A stretch of DNA of 64,000 bases from Balneolaceae bacterium. GTDB lineage: Bacteria; Bacteroidota; Rhodothermia; Balneolales; Balneolaceae. Below, piece after piece: positions 51,999-60,837 of the stretch. The stretch lies in the NCBI GenBank assembly GCA_006969905.1, contig CP030887.1, forward strand, positions 744,001 through 808,000. Reading direction: 5' to 3'. Below the pieces are notes generated by a model. It searched no databases. It was not told the origin of the DNA and worked only from the letters and a program-made list of their open reading frames with translations. The first letter of the stretch is position 1; the number at the start of each line of letters is the position of its first letter. The position numbers and the translations under genes are program-made.

Positions 51999-54212
51999 TT
52001 ATTTTTTCTTCGGTTTTAAAATTAATACCGCAAGGGGCGGAATTGTTATGTTAATTTTTGCAGGTTGATTGTGCCACCCTTCCAGCTCTGCATGGATAGT
52101 GGCATTTCCAGTATTGCTGCCTCCGTAATATTCAGAATCACTGTTCAGAATGGTTTCGAACTCTCCTGCATCCGGAACCCCAATGGTATAGCCATGATGA
52201 ACTGTAGGTGTAAAATTCAGAATTACTACCAGATATTCTTCCGGGTCCTTACCCCTTCGTAAATAACTGATAATGCTATTATCGGCATCGCTTATGTCAA
52301 TCCATTCAAAACCTCTCCAATCACTATCTACTTCATGAAGGGTTGCCTGCTCTTTTGAGATCCTATTCAAATCCTTAACCAATAATTGCAAGCCCCTATG
52401 GGTTCCCCATTCCAGTAAATGCCAATCCAAAGATGTTGCCTGGCTCCATTCTGCCCACTGCCCAAACTCACATCCCATAAACAATAGATTTTTACCGGGG
52501 TGAGTATACATATAGCTGTACAAAAGCCTCAGGTTAGCGAATTTTTGCCAGTCATCTCCCGGCATCTTGGCTAGCATTGACTGTTTCATGTGCACAACTT
52601 CATCATGCGAAAACGGCAGCGTGAAGTTTTCAGAAAAAGCATAAATCAGCGAGAATGTAAGCTGATCCTGATGATACTTCCTGTGGATGGGGTCTTTTTC
52701 GATATAGGTAAGGGTATCGTTCATCCATCCCATATTCCACTTATAATCGAATCCTAATCCCCCTGTTTCTGTAGGACGAGATACCCCTCCAAAGGAGGTT
52801 GATTCTTCAGCAAATGTAAGGACTCCCGGGAATTGATGATGAACAGCATCATTGAATTTTCTCAGAAAATGAATCGCCTCAATGTTTTCTCTTCCTCCGT
52901 ATTGATTGGGTACCCACTCTCCTTCTTTCCTGGAGTAATCCAAATACAGCATGGAGGCTACTGCATCAACCCGGAGGCCATCAATGTGAAATTTATCGCA
53001 CCAGTAAACGGCATTCGAAACCAAAAAGTTCTGAACTTCAGTACGGCCGTAATTAAAAATACAGGTTCCCCAGTCCAGGTGTTCGCCCTGCCGTGGATCT
53101 TCATGTTCATAAAGACCTGTACCATCAAATCTTCGGAGGCCATGCTCATCTTTTGCAAAGTGTGCCGGTACCCAGTCTAAAATAACCCCAATATTCTCCT
53201 GGTGGCATTTGTCTACGAAGTACATAAAATCTTGTGGAGTGCCAAATCGGCTGGTGGGTGCAAAATATCCCGTTATTTGATAGCCCCACGATGGGTCATA
53301 GGGATGTTCTGCAATCGGAAGCAATTCGATATGAGTAAAACCAAGCTCTTTAACATAGCCTACCAAATCGTCCGCCAATTCCCTGTAACTCAAAAACCCC
53401 GGGTCTTCGCCCACTTTCTTTTTCCATGAGCCCAGGTGAACTTCATAAATAGAAATAGGCGAGTTTTGTCCCTGCCTTTTTGTTCTATTTTTTACCCAGT
53501 CTTCGTCTTTCCATTCATAGCCCTCAATATCTTTAACTATAGAAGCCGTACCCGGCCTTAATTCAGAATAAAAAGCGAATGGGTCTGCTTTCTTTAACGG
53601 CGGGTCTTGAGCCGGACTTTTTATTTCGAACTTGTAGTTGTCTCCTTCAGTTACATGAGGTATAAAAAGCTCCCATATCCCCTGATCATGATATTTTCGC
53701 ATTCTATGAACGCGGCCATCCCAATTATTAAATGAACCTATAACACTTACCCGCGTTGCACTTGGGGCAGTTACTACAAAATGGGTGCCGTTTACTCCAT
53801 TTACTAATTTTGGGTGAGCACCCATAAATTCATAGGCCTTTTGATGGTTTCCTTCACCCCATAACTGAAGATTAAACTCATCAATCATAGAACCGTAGTT
53901 ATACGCATCTATTATTTCAAACTCTTTTCCATTATGAGGCACCACTTTGAGCTTGTATTCAAACCGGGTTTTTCTTCTTGGAACTATTACCTCAAACAAA
54001 CCTTCATCAGATATCCGCTTCAACTTTAATGGCTTGGCTTTACCTATTAAGGCAAACACTTCTTTTGCCTCTGGCCTGAATGCTCTTATGAGCAATTTTT
54101 CATCTCCGTTTTTTTTGATAGAATGTAAACCTAAAATAGAAAAAGGATCCCCGTGCGAACCATCAGAAATGGTTGCAATAATATCTTTGCTCAGCGTTGA
54201 AGTCATTATCAT
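51999..54212 (-). CDS. glgB: 1,4-alpha-glucan branching enzyme
   Basis: This GH13 enzyme (about 737 residues) forms alpha-1,6 branches in glycogen. The N-terminal CBM48-like modules include FVVTAPSATRVSVIGSFNNWDGR; the catalytic domain includes WGYQITGYFAPTSRFGTPQDF, FHIDGLRVDAVASMLYLDY (nucleophile Asp), LTFAEESTSF (acid/base Glu) and FTLPFSHDEVVH (third acid). ATG 54212 or 54206 is the likely start because the protein family's opening GDPFSILGLH follows soon after. A possible earlier start at 54290 would encroach on the divergent permease promoter. A -7 element TATCTTTG lies 19 nt upstream. Confidence 0.95.
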   Translation of the reverse strand: MIMTSTLSKDIIATISDGSHGDPFSILGLHSIKKNGDEKLLIRAFRPEAKEVFALIGKAKPLKLKRISDEGLFEVIVPRRKTRFEYKLKVVPHNGKEFEIIDAYNYGSMIDEFNLQLWGEGNHQKAYEFMGAHPKLVNGVNGTHFVVTAPSATRVSVIGSFNNWDGRVHRMRKYHDQGIWELFIPHVTEGDNYKFEIKSPAQDPPLKKADPFAFYSELRPGTASIVKDIEGYEWKDEDWVKNRTKRQGQNSPISIYEVHLGSWKKKVGEDPGFLSYRELADDLVGYVKELGFTHIELLPIAEHPYDPSWGYQITGYFAPTSRFGTPQDFMYFVDKCHQENIGVILDWVPAHFAKDEHGLRRFDGTGLYEHEDPRQGEHLDWGTCIFNYGRTEVQNFLVSNAVYWCDKFHIDGLRVDAVASMLYLDYSRKEGEWVPNQYGGRENIEAIHFLRKFNDAVHHQFPGVLTFAEESTSFGGVSRPTETGGLGFDYKWNMGWMNDTLTYIEKDPIHRKYHQDQLTFSLIYAFSENFTLPFSHDEVVHMKQSMLAKMPGDDWQKFANLRLLYSYMYTHPGKNLLFMGCEFGQWAEWSQATSLDWHLLEWGTHRGLQLLVKDLNRISKEQATLHEVDSDWRGFEWIDISDADNSIISYLRRGKDPEEYLVVILNFTPTVHHGYTIGVPDAGEFETILNSDSEYYGGSNTGNATIHAELEGWHNQPAKINITIPPLAVLILKPKKK

Positions 54213-54230
54213 ACTTAATTTAAACAGCTG

Positions 54231-54238
54231 CAAAGATA
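54231..54238 (-). promoter_or_regulatory. -7 element upstream of glgB
   Basis: On the minus strand TATCTTTG matches TAnnTTTG in every defined position and ends 19-25 nt before the glgB start. No clear TTTG is present 19-21 nt upstream. Confidence 0.4.
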
Positions 54239-54307
54239 AGAAATTCGATACAAACCTTTCGTCTAAATCAAGATGTTTCCAACCCCTCAATTCTCTATTT
54301 TTGAGTT

Positions 54308-55534
54308 ATGGAATATACAGGCTTTATCGCGCGACGATATCTTTTTTCTAAGAAGCACATTTCACTAATATCAACACTTACTTTTATAAGTATTACGGGG
54401 GTTACTATTGGTACGGCTTTGTTGATCGTCGTGCTGTCGGTTTTTAACGGCTTCTTTGATGTAATAAAAGGTTTTCTCCTTTCTTATGATCCGGATATAA
54501 GAATAGAAAGTGCTGAAGCCAGAACATTTGATCAAAACAATGACTGGTTAGAAGAATTAAACTCTATCCCTGAAGTACGTGTCATCTCTCCTTACGTTGT
54601 TGGCAAAGCGCTGTTGACACACACCGATGATGAGAGTAAAGTTGTAGAAGTTAAAGGGGTAAACAGGGAAAAGTTTTTTCAGCTTATTGATATTGAACAA
54701 AGTATTACCAATGGCATCTTTGATGTGTCTGTGAGAAATGGGCGGCCGGGACTTATTGTACATGATCAACTCCGTTCTGATTTAGGCCTTACTATTGGCG
54801 AACAAGTTGCCCTGTTAAGTGCTGCAGGCATGAAGAATGCACTCACCCAGGTTACTACTCCACGGCTTTACCGGTTTGAAACCAGGGGAACATACGATCT
54901 TCAGCAAATCTCCGGGGGACCGCAGGTTTATGTCGACTTGGTTGCAGCCCAACGTTTATTTCGCACTCGCAGTAATCTTTCCGGTGTAGATATTAAGCTT
55001 TCAGATAGTGAACAAGCCGAGCATATAAAAGCCGTTTTGCAGGAGCGCCTGGGGCCAAGCTATAAAATCTCTACCTGGTATGATCTTCAAAAACCGCTAT
55101 ACGATGTCATGTATCTTGAGAAGTGGGGCGCATACCTAATCCTCATGATTATAATTATTGTAGCCGTGCTTAATATACTGGCATCGTTAATGATGATTGT
55201 TATCCAGAAAAGGCGTGATGTTGGAATCCTGATTTCAATGGGCTATACCCGGTCTGCGATAAAAAAAATCTTCAGAAAACAGGGGCTTTATATAGGTTTA
55301 ATTGGTTGCGCACTTGGTGGAGGAATTGGTTTGTTACTTACCTGGCTGCAAAAAACTTATGGTATCATAAAATTGTCTTCAGCTTTTATTATAAGCTCCT
55401 ACCCGGTTGAGGTACGGATACTAGATGTAAGTATTATACTTGTCGGAAGCCTCATTCTTTGTGTGGCCGCAAGCTGGTACCCTGCAAGCAGGGCGTCACA
55501 AGTTCAGCCAGCGGATGCTATCCGTTTTGAGTAA
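54308..55534 (+). CDS. LolC/LolE-type ABC transporter permease
   Basis: This 408-residue permease has the LolC/E architecture: an N-terminal helix (YLFSKKHISLISTLTFISITGVTIGTALLIVVLSVFNGFFD), a periplasmic MacB-like domain (VRVISPYVVGKALLTH) and three helices at the C-terminus (YLILMIIIIVAVLNILASLMMIVI; IGLIGCALGGGIGLLL; VSIILVGSLILCVAASWYPA) flanking the RRDVGILISMGYT loop. It is expected to help extract lipoproteins from the inner membrane with an ATPase partner not seen here. The 95-nt divergent gap shared with glgB contains the promoters. Confidence 0.88.
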   Translation: MEYTGFIARRYLFSKKHISLISTLTFISITGVTIGTALLIVVLSVFNGFFDVIKGFLLSYDPDIRIESAEARTFDQNNDWLEELNSIPEVRVISPYVVGKALLTHTDDESKVVEVKGVNREKFFQLIDIEQSITNGIFDVSVRNGRPGLIVHDQLRSDLGLTIGEQVALLSAAGMKNALTQVTTPRLYRFETRGTYDLQQISGGPQVYVDLVAAQRLFRTRSNLSGVDIKLSDSEQAEHIKAVLQERLGPSYKISTWYDLQKPLYDVMYLEKWGAYLILMIIIIVAVLNILASLMMIVIQKRRDVGILISMGYTRSAIKKIFRKQGLYIGLIGCALGGGIGLLLTWLQKTYGIIKLSSAFIISSYPVEVRILDVSIILVGSLILCVAASWYPASRASQVQPADAIRFE

Positions 55535-55537
55535 TAC

Positions 55538-55549
55538 TATCACTCGTTA
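55538..55549 (+). repeat. 12-bp direct repeat, left copy
   Basis: TATCACTCGTTA is repeated exactly at 56329-56340, where it includes the last codons of the leftward murF gene. The pair brackets the AT-rich HhH-GPD gene. Confidence 0.7.
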
Positions 55550-55571
55550 GTAGCAAACCAGAAAAACAACT

Positions 55572-56318
55572 ATGAAAATTTCTTGGAGTATAACGGAGTC
55601 AGATATTCAAAAAGTTAAAACCATGCTGACTGAAAATGATAATCCCTTTTTGCATACCAGGAGACTAAGAAATGTTCAAAAGCAAAACATTGTAATTAAC
55701 AAAGATGCGATAATTAAGACTATGATTATGTGTCTTTTAACCTCACAACAAAGATCGGGACCCAATTCAAAAATTGGACAATTTCTGAGAAAAGCACCAT
55801 TTCCAATTGTCACAGAAACAATTGAAAATACTGAGAATATTGAGAGGTTTGTAAGAATAACATTAAAAGAAAATGAACTGACTAGGTATATAAATAGGAT
55901 TAGTTCTTTCTTTGCTCTGAATCTTCAAAAAATGCAAAATGAAAATTGGTCAATTATCGATGACCTAAACGGACTATTTCTCGAAAATTCTAAAGATAAA
56001 GAGAGAGAAATTTCTGACAAATTAGATAATGATCTTAAAGGATTTGGTCCAAAACAATCAAGAAATTTTCTCCAGGCACTCGGGCTGACCAAATACGAGA
56101 TCCCAATTGACTCAAGAATTATTAGTTGGTTAAATGACTTTGGATTCCCTGTTGCATTAACATCTTCTCCCCTCGGAGACAAAGGGTACTACCATTTTGT
56201 ATCAGACGGAATTCAAGAACTTTGTGAAAAAGCAGGAACATATCCTTGTTTATTGGATGCAGCAATATTTTCTAGTTTTGATAATGGAGAATGGACACAA
56301 GAAAACGCAATATTCTGA
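55572..56318 (+). CDS. HhH-GPD DNA glycosylase (8-oxoguanine glycosylase/lyase-like)
   Basis: This 248-residue protein contains a helix-hairpin-helix-GPD module: LKGFGPK at 155-161 followed by QSRNFLQALGL and IPIDSRIISWL. K161 and D180 occupy the positions of the catalytic lysine and aspartate of OGG1-type bifunctional glycosylase/lyases. The N-terminal half, including MCLLTSQQRSGPNSKIGQFL, resembles the glycosylase core helices. It should excise an oxidised or otherwise damaged base and nick the strand. The gene is visibly richer in A+T than its neighbours and is bracketed by an exact 12-bp direct repeat, features of acquisition by insertion. No mobile-element gene is associated. Confidence 0.8.
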   Translation: MKISWSITESDIQKVKTMLTENDNPFLHTRRLRNVQKQNIVINKDAIIKTMIMCLLTSQQRSGPNSKIGQFLRKAPFPIVTETIENTENIERFVRITLKENELTRYINRISSFFALNLQKMQNENWSIIDDLNGLFLENSKDKEREISDKLDNDLKGFGPKQSRNFLQALGLTKYEIPIDSRIISWLNDFGFPVALTSSPLGDKGYYHFVSDGIQELCEKAGTYPCLLDAAIFSSFDNGEWTQENAIF

Positions 56319-56328
56319 TTAAAAAACT

Positions 56329-56340
56329 TATCACTCGTTA
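56329..56340 (+). repeat. 12-bp direct repeat, right copy (end of murF)
   Basis: The copy TATCACTCGTTA contains the murF stop codon and last codons on the minus strand. The insert between the two copies, 55550-56328, holds only the glycosylase gene and short flanks. Confidence 0.7.
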
Positions 56341-58004
56341 TACACATCGGGTAAATCATTTTCATATAAAACCACATCTCCCGGGGTAGCGTACTCTTTG
56401 AGGATATCATTTGCTTCAAATAAAGTATCTACGATAGAAACTTTTTCCTCCTGATCCTCAGTTTTTAGAATTCCTTCAAGTATCGGTTTTGATCTTTCCC
56501 TGCCCACCAAAATAATTTTATCTAAATGGGCTTTTCCGATGGCTTCTCCAAAATTCCTGTTTTCCTCTTCCTCAATTTCTCCCAATTCAACCATTCCCGG
56601 GGTAATAATAATGCGCCTTCCTGATTTGAACTGGCTCAGTATTTCAACCGCATTTTTTGCCCCAACGGGATTTGAGTTAAAAGCATCATCAATAATGGTG
56701 AGATCACCTATTTTTTTAAGTTCCAGCCTGTGCTCCACGGGCTCAATTGACTTGGCAGCCAGCGCCATGGTTTTAGCTCTTATTCCAAAGTGATGGGCAA
56801 CCCCAACTGCCAGCAATATATTCTGAACGTTATGCGCCCCCAGCAGTTTTGATTGAAAAGTTTCTGCCTCGTTTTCTATTTGAACTTTAAATTCGGACCC
56901 GGAATTATTATAGGAAATATTGTTTGCTCTAATTTCTCCGTTTTCCAACCCTACCAAAATTCTCGAAATATTTATACGGTCTTGCCCCATTTTTGAAACC
57001 CTCGGATCATCTGCATTCAAAACAGCAACCCCTCCTGGTTTCAGTGTGTCAACAATAACTCCTTTTTCTCTGGCAATAACATCCTGGCTTCCGAATGTCT
57101 CCAAATGCGCAAATCCTACATTCGATACTACAGATACGTCCGGGGTAGCTATCTCACAAAGCTCTTTGATATTGCCCGGGTACCTGGCCCCCATTTCAAG
57201 GATTAGAATCTGGTGGTGGGATTGCAGATCATTGTTAATCACTTTACAAATACCCATCGGGGTATTATAGCTTCCAGGAGTAGTACAAACACTATATCGT
57301 TCTTTTAACAGGTCACGAATCATAAATTTAGTGCTCGTTTTTCCGTAACTGCCCGTAATTGCCACTACCTTTAATTGTGGCATAGAAGCTAGTTTTCTGC
57401 GCGCCTGCTTTTTAAACCCTTCCTGGATTCGGTTTTCTATCGGCTTTGTTAAAGCTCCTGCAAATAGCACAAAAAAGGGAATCATAATAGCCCCGAACAC
57501 CCAACCAAAAACCAGTAAAATCACATCAAAACTAAGAAAAGAGCTTTGGGCATTTATGAGGCGTATCGCAGGGCTATATGCGGCGTAACTAAAAAACACA
57601 GGTAAAAACAAAGCAGCAAAGCCAAAAGGAATCAGCAATCTTTTCACCCTGTTTGTTACCACAAGTGGCTTTTTCACTTTCTCCGGCTTGTAGCGCTTCA
57701 CCGGGGTCAGCCAAAACAAAGCATAGCTGAATAAAGTTAATGCAATTGTTGCATCAGTTGGCCAAACCGGAAACCAGTCTTCCGGTAGTATGAATAAAAA
57801 AACAAACAGGTTAAATATGCCCAGTTCAACAGGAATTATTTTCCCATCCCAGTTTGATTTTATCCATGCCCAAAACTCATTGTTGTTATACCCTACCTGT
57901 TGATATGCTCTTAGAAAAAACTTTGACCTGTACCAAAAATATCGCAGCATCAAGGCACAAAATAATATGGAAGAAATATCAAGTATTAAGTGATACAGAT
58001 TCAA
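56331..58004 (-). CDS. murF: Membrane-anchored MurF-type Mur ligase
   Basis: This 557-residue protein begins with ~205 residues containing about five hydrophobic segments (near 3-22, 62-75, 86-101, 122-140 and 160-185), followed by a complete Mur ligase: P-loop ITGSYGKTST at 216-225, GARYPGNIKEL, NVGFAHLETFGS, LNADDPRV, HNVQNILLAVGVA, VEHRLELKKIGDLTIIDDAFNSNP. These match MurF, which adds D-Ala-D-Ala to the UDP-MurNAc-tripeptide. Classical MurF is cytosolic and about 450 residues; this one adds a membrane domain. The start is a TTG at 58004, favoured because it completes the first helix; an ATG at 57950 would truncate it. Confidence 0.85.
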   Translation of the reverse strand: MNLYHLILDISSILFCALMLRYFWYRSKFFLRAYQQVGYNNNEFWAWIKSNWDGKIIPVELGIFNLFVFLFILPEDWFPVWPTDATIALTLFSYALFWLTPVKRYKPEKVKKPLVVTNRVKRLLIPFGFAALFLPVFFSYAAYSPAIRLINAQSSFLSFDVILLVFGWVFGAIMIPFFVLFAGALTKPIENRIQEGFKKQARRKLASMPQLKVVAITGSYGKTSTKFMIRDLLKERYSVCTTPGSYNTPMGICKVINNDLQSHHQILILEMGARYPGNIKELCEIATPDVSVVSNVGFAHLETFGSQDVIAREKGVIVDTLKPGGVAVLNADDPRVSKMGQDRINISRILVGLENGEIRANNISYNNSGSEFKVQIENEAETFQSKLLGAHNVQNILLAVGVAHHFGIRAKTMALAAKSIEPVEHRLELKKIGDLTIIDDAFNSNPVGAKNAVEILSQFKSGRRIIITPGMVELGEIEEEENRNFGEAIGKAHLDKIILVGRERSKPILEGILKTEDQEEKVSIVDTLFEANDILKEYATPGDVVLYENDLPDVYNE

Positions 58005-58126
58005 TCGAAGTAATATTTATAGGTTATTATATGGCACTTTAATGTTCGCACTCGAAATTGGTTTCAAGCACCCCTATATTCAGCGCCAATTAGCTTATTA
58101 GTTTCCAAAAAAACAGCCAGAAATAT

Positions 58127-59134
58127 ATGAAATTAATTATCCCAATGGCGGGAAGAGGAACCCGTGTTCGCCCACATTCTCATACCGTTCCAAAACCATT
58201 ACTTCCTGTTGCAGGAACTATGATTATTGAACGGTTGGTAGAGACTTTTATACGAACGCTGGATCGCACAATAACTGAAATAGTATACATTCTTGGACCA
58301 GACTTTGGCCAGGATATTAAAGATCAACTTACTGAAATGAGTGGCCGCCACAATGCAAAGGCAACCTTCAGGGTACAATTTCCCGCGTTAGGTACAGCTC
58401 ACGCAGTGGCTTGTGCAAGTGAGGATTTAGAGGGAGAGGTGATTGTGGCTTTTGCTGATACACTTTTTGACAGCAAAGAAACATTTAATATTGAAGGTGC
58501 CGATAGTGTTATCTGGCTAAAACGAGTCGAAGATCCTTCCCGGTTTGGTGTCGCAGTACATGAGGGTGATACTATTACGGGTTTTGTGGAAAAACCGGAG
58601 GAATTTATCTCTGACCTGGCAATTATTGGCGTGTACTATTTTAAAGATGGGGAAGAGCTTAACCGGCAAGTGAACCGGGTAATGGAAGAAGACATCAAAG
58701 GCCCCGGAGGTGAATACTTCCTTACCGTAGCACTGGACAATATGATTAACGAGGGTAATGTTTTTAAAATAGCCACTGTTGACGAATGGCTTGATTGTGG
58801 AACGCTGCCTGCCTGGTTAGAAACAACAGGAGAAATTGTTGCCAAAGAAAATCACGCTTTTGATGAGCAAAACTTCATAAATACCAAAATCATCCCGCCT
58901 GTTTATATTGGCAAAGATGTTAGCATTGAGGGAAGTAGCATTGGCCCTGGCGTTAGTATTGAATCTGGCACAACTATTAAAAACTCAAAAATTGAAAACT
59001 CTATTATCAGGGAAAATGCTACCCTTAACAATGTAGAAACTTCTGGATCAACAATAGGTGCTCATACAGAACTGAATAATGTGACCGGAGAAGTACACAT
59101 AGGAGATCACTCAACCTTAAATATTAATGCGTAA
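58127..59134 (+). CDS. Sugar-1-phosphate nucleotidyltransferase with left-handed beta-helix
   Basis: This 335-residue enzyme has an N-terminal nucleotidyltransferase domain, with GRGTRVRPHSHTVPKPLLPVAG as the phosphate-binding loop, GEVIVAFADTLFD as the metal site and EKPEEFIS later. The C-terminal ~80 residues repeat a hexapeptide (GKDVSIEGSSIGPGVSIESGTTIKNSKIENSII), a left-handed beta-helix. It most resembles glucose-1-phosphate thymidylyl/uridylyltransferase-like enzymes that activate sugars; the nucleotide and sugar cannot be fixed. It diverges from murF, sharing a ~120-nt region, and envelope precursor synthesis is a plausible common theme. Confidence 0.9.
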   Translation: MKLIIPMAGRGTRVRPHSHTVPKPLLPVAGTMIIERLVETFIRTLDRTITEIVYILGPDFGQDIKDQLTEMSGRHNAKATFRVQFPALGTAHAVACASEDLEGEVIVAFADTLFDSKETFNIEGADSVIWLKRVEDPSRFGVAVHEGDTITGFVEKPEEFISDLAIIGVYYFKDGEELNRQVNRVMEEDIKGPGGEYFLTVALDNMINEGNVFKIATVDEWLDCGTLPAWLETTGEIVAKENHAFDEQNFINTKIIPPVYIGKDVSIEGSSIGPGVSIESGTTIKNSKIENSIIRENATLNNVETSGSTIGAHTELNNVTGEVHIGDHSTLNINA

Positions 59135-59157
59135 TTCTGCTATCAGGTTTCTGAATT

Positions 59158-60837
59158 TTAAAACAAACCGGAAATCACCCCATGCTCATCCACACTCATG
59201 TTAACCGCAGCAGGTACTTTCGGTAAGCCCGGCATCAACATCATATTTCCGCAAATTACTACGAGAAAACCGGCCCCTGCCGAGAGCTGGATATCCGTTA
59301 CAGTAAGAGTATGACCTTTAGGGGCACCTCGTAAAGCAGGGTTATCTGAAAGTGAGGATTGGGTTTTAGCTATACAAACCGGAAGATTTCCATATCCCAG
59401 TTCAGTAAATCGATCCATACTTTTCTGGGCTTTTTTGTCAAAGTATACATCCTTTGCCCCGTACATTTTTGTGGCTACAGCTTCTATCTTTTCCTTAACA
59501 GGTGCTTCGTGTTCGTATAGTTTTTTCTTTGATAGATTTGGCTGCCCATCTATAGCCGATAATGTTTTTGTAGCCAGTTCAGTTACCCCTTCTCCACCTT
59601 TTGCAAAAGCTTCATGAGAAGCGCACTCCACATCCAGTGAATTGCAAAACCTGCGTATTTCGTCTATTTCTTTTTCAGAGTCACCTATAAACTGGTTAAT
59701 AGCCACTACAATAGGCACACCAAATTTCTTCAGGTTCAAAATATGGGCTTCCAGGTTTTTTAAGCCTTCAATGAGTGCTTCTTTATGCTTCCCGGCTTCT
59801 CCTGCCTCAGCAACACTTACCCCACCGTGATATTTAATCGCTTTACATGTTGCCACAAGCACTACTGCTGATGGCCAGATTCCTGAAACCGGGCAAACTA
59901 TATCGAAAAACTTTTCTGCCCCAAGGTCTGCACCAAAGCCGGCCTCAGTAACTACATAATCTGCCAATTTCAATCCTATACGATTGGCTAAAATACTACT
60001 GGTTCCATGAGCAATGTTCGCAAACGGGCCTGCATGAACCAGCGCCGGTACATGTTCAAGGGTTTGAACCAGGTTAGGCATTATGGCTTCATTTAATACT
60101 ACTGCCATCGCTTCATGAGCACCCAGTTCTTTGGCTTTAACCGCTTCGCCCTTTCGGTTATAACCAACCACAATTTCACCTAAACGATTTTTTAAATCAG
60201 TTCGTGAGGTAGCAAGTGCTAAAATGGCCATAATCTCAGAGGCAGCTGTTATTACAAACCCTGATTCTCTTGGAATTCCATTTACCCTGCCTCCAAGGCC
60301 TGCTACTATCTGGCGAAGCGCGCGGTCATTCATATCCATTGCCCGGTTCCAAAGGGAATTGGTAACATCAATATCCAATTCGTTCCCCTTAAAAATATGA
60401 TTGTCCAGCATAGCAGCTAGCAGGTTATGAGCTGCCCCTATTGCGTGGATATCTCCATTAAAATGCAGGTTGATTCGTTCCATCGGCACTACCTGGGAAT
60501 ATCCTCCTCCCGCAGCTCCACCCTTTATACCAAAAACGGGACCCAGTGATGGCTCTCGTAATGCAACCAAGGCTTTTTTACCCAGCTTCTGAATTCCTTG
60601 ACTGAGGCCTATTGAGGTAAGTGTCTTCCCTTCTCCCGATGGGGTTGGGGTCATTGCTGTAACTAAAATCAGTTTACCGTCAGGTTCATCTTTAAATTTC
60701 TCTAAAACATTTAACCGTATTTTACCGGTAAACTTTCCATAGAACTCGAAATTTTCTTCTTCTAAGTTAAGTTCGGCCATAAAATGGCGCATGTGTTTCA
60801 TTTCAGCTTGTTGGGCAATGCGAATGCTATCGTTCAT
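59158..60837 (-). CDS. fhs: Formate--tetrahydrofolate ligase
   Basis: This 559-residue enzyme makes 10-formyl-tetrahydrofolate from formate, ATP and THF. The P-loop TPTPSGEGKT is at 63-72, followed by ALREPSLGPVFGIKGGAAGGGYSQVVPMERINLHFNGD, DVTNSLWNRAMDMNDRALRQIV and ITAASEIMAILALATS, all diagnostic. Length is normal. It provides one-carbon units, possibly for purine synthesis (PurN/PurH), linking it to the purS/purQ genes. It converges on the nucleotidyltransferase gene, 23 nt apart. A long AT-rich leader lies upstream. Confidence 0.97.
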   Translation of the reverse strand: MNDSIRIAQQAEMKHMRHFMAELNLEEENFEFYGKFTGKIRLNVLEKFKDEPDGKLILVTAMTPTPSGEGKTLTSIGLSQGIQKLGKKALVALREPSLGPVFGIKGGAAGGGYSQVVPMERINLHFNGDIHAIGAAHNLLAAMLDNHIFKGNELDIDVTNSLWNRAMDMNDRALRQIVAGLGGRVNGIPRESGFVITAASEIMAILALATSRTDLKNRLGEIVVGYNRKGEAVKAKELGAHEAMAVVLNEAIMPNLVQTLEHVPALVHAGPFANIAHGTSSILANRIGLKLADYVVTEAGFGADLGAEKFFDIVCPVSGIWPSAVVLVATCKAIKYHGGVSVAEAGEAGKHKEALIEGLKNLEAHILNLKKFGVPIVVAINQFIGDSEKEIDEIRRFCNSLDVECASHEAFAKGGEGVTELATKTLSAIDGQPNLSKKKLYEHEAPVKEKIEAVATKMYGAKDVYFDKKAQKSMDRFTELGYGNLPVCIAKTQSSLSDNPALRGAPKGHTLTVTDIQLSAGAGFLVVICGNMMLMPGLPKVPAAVNMSVDEHGVISGLF

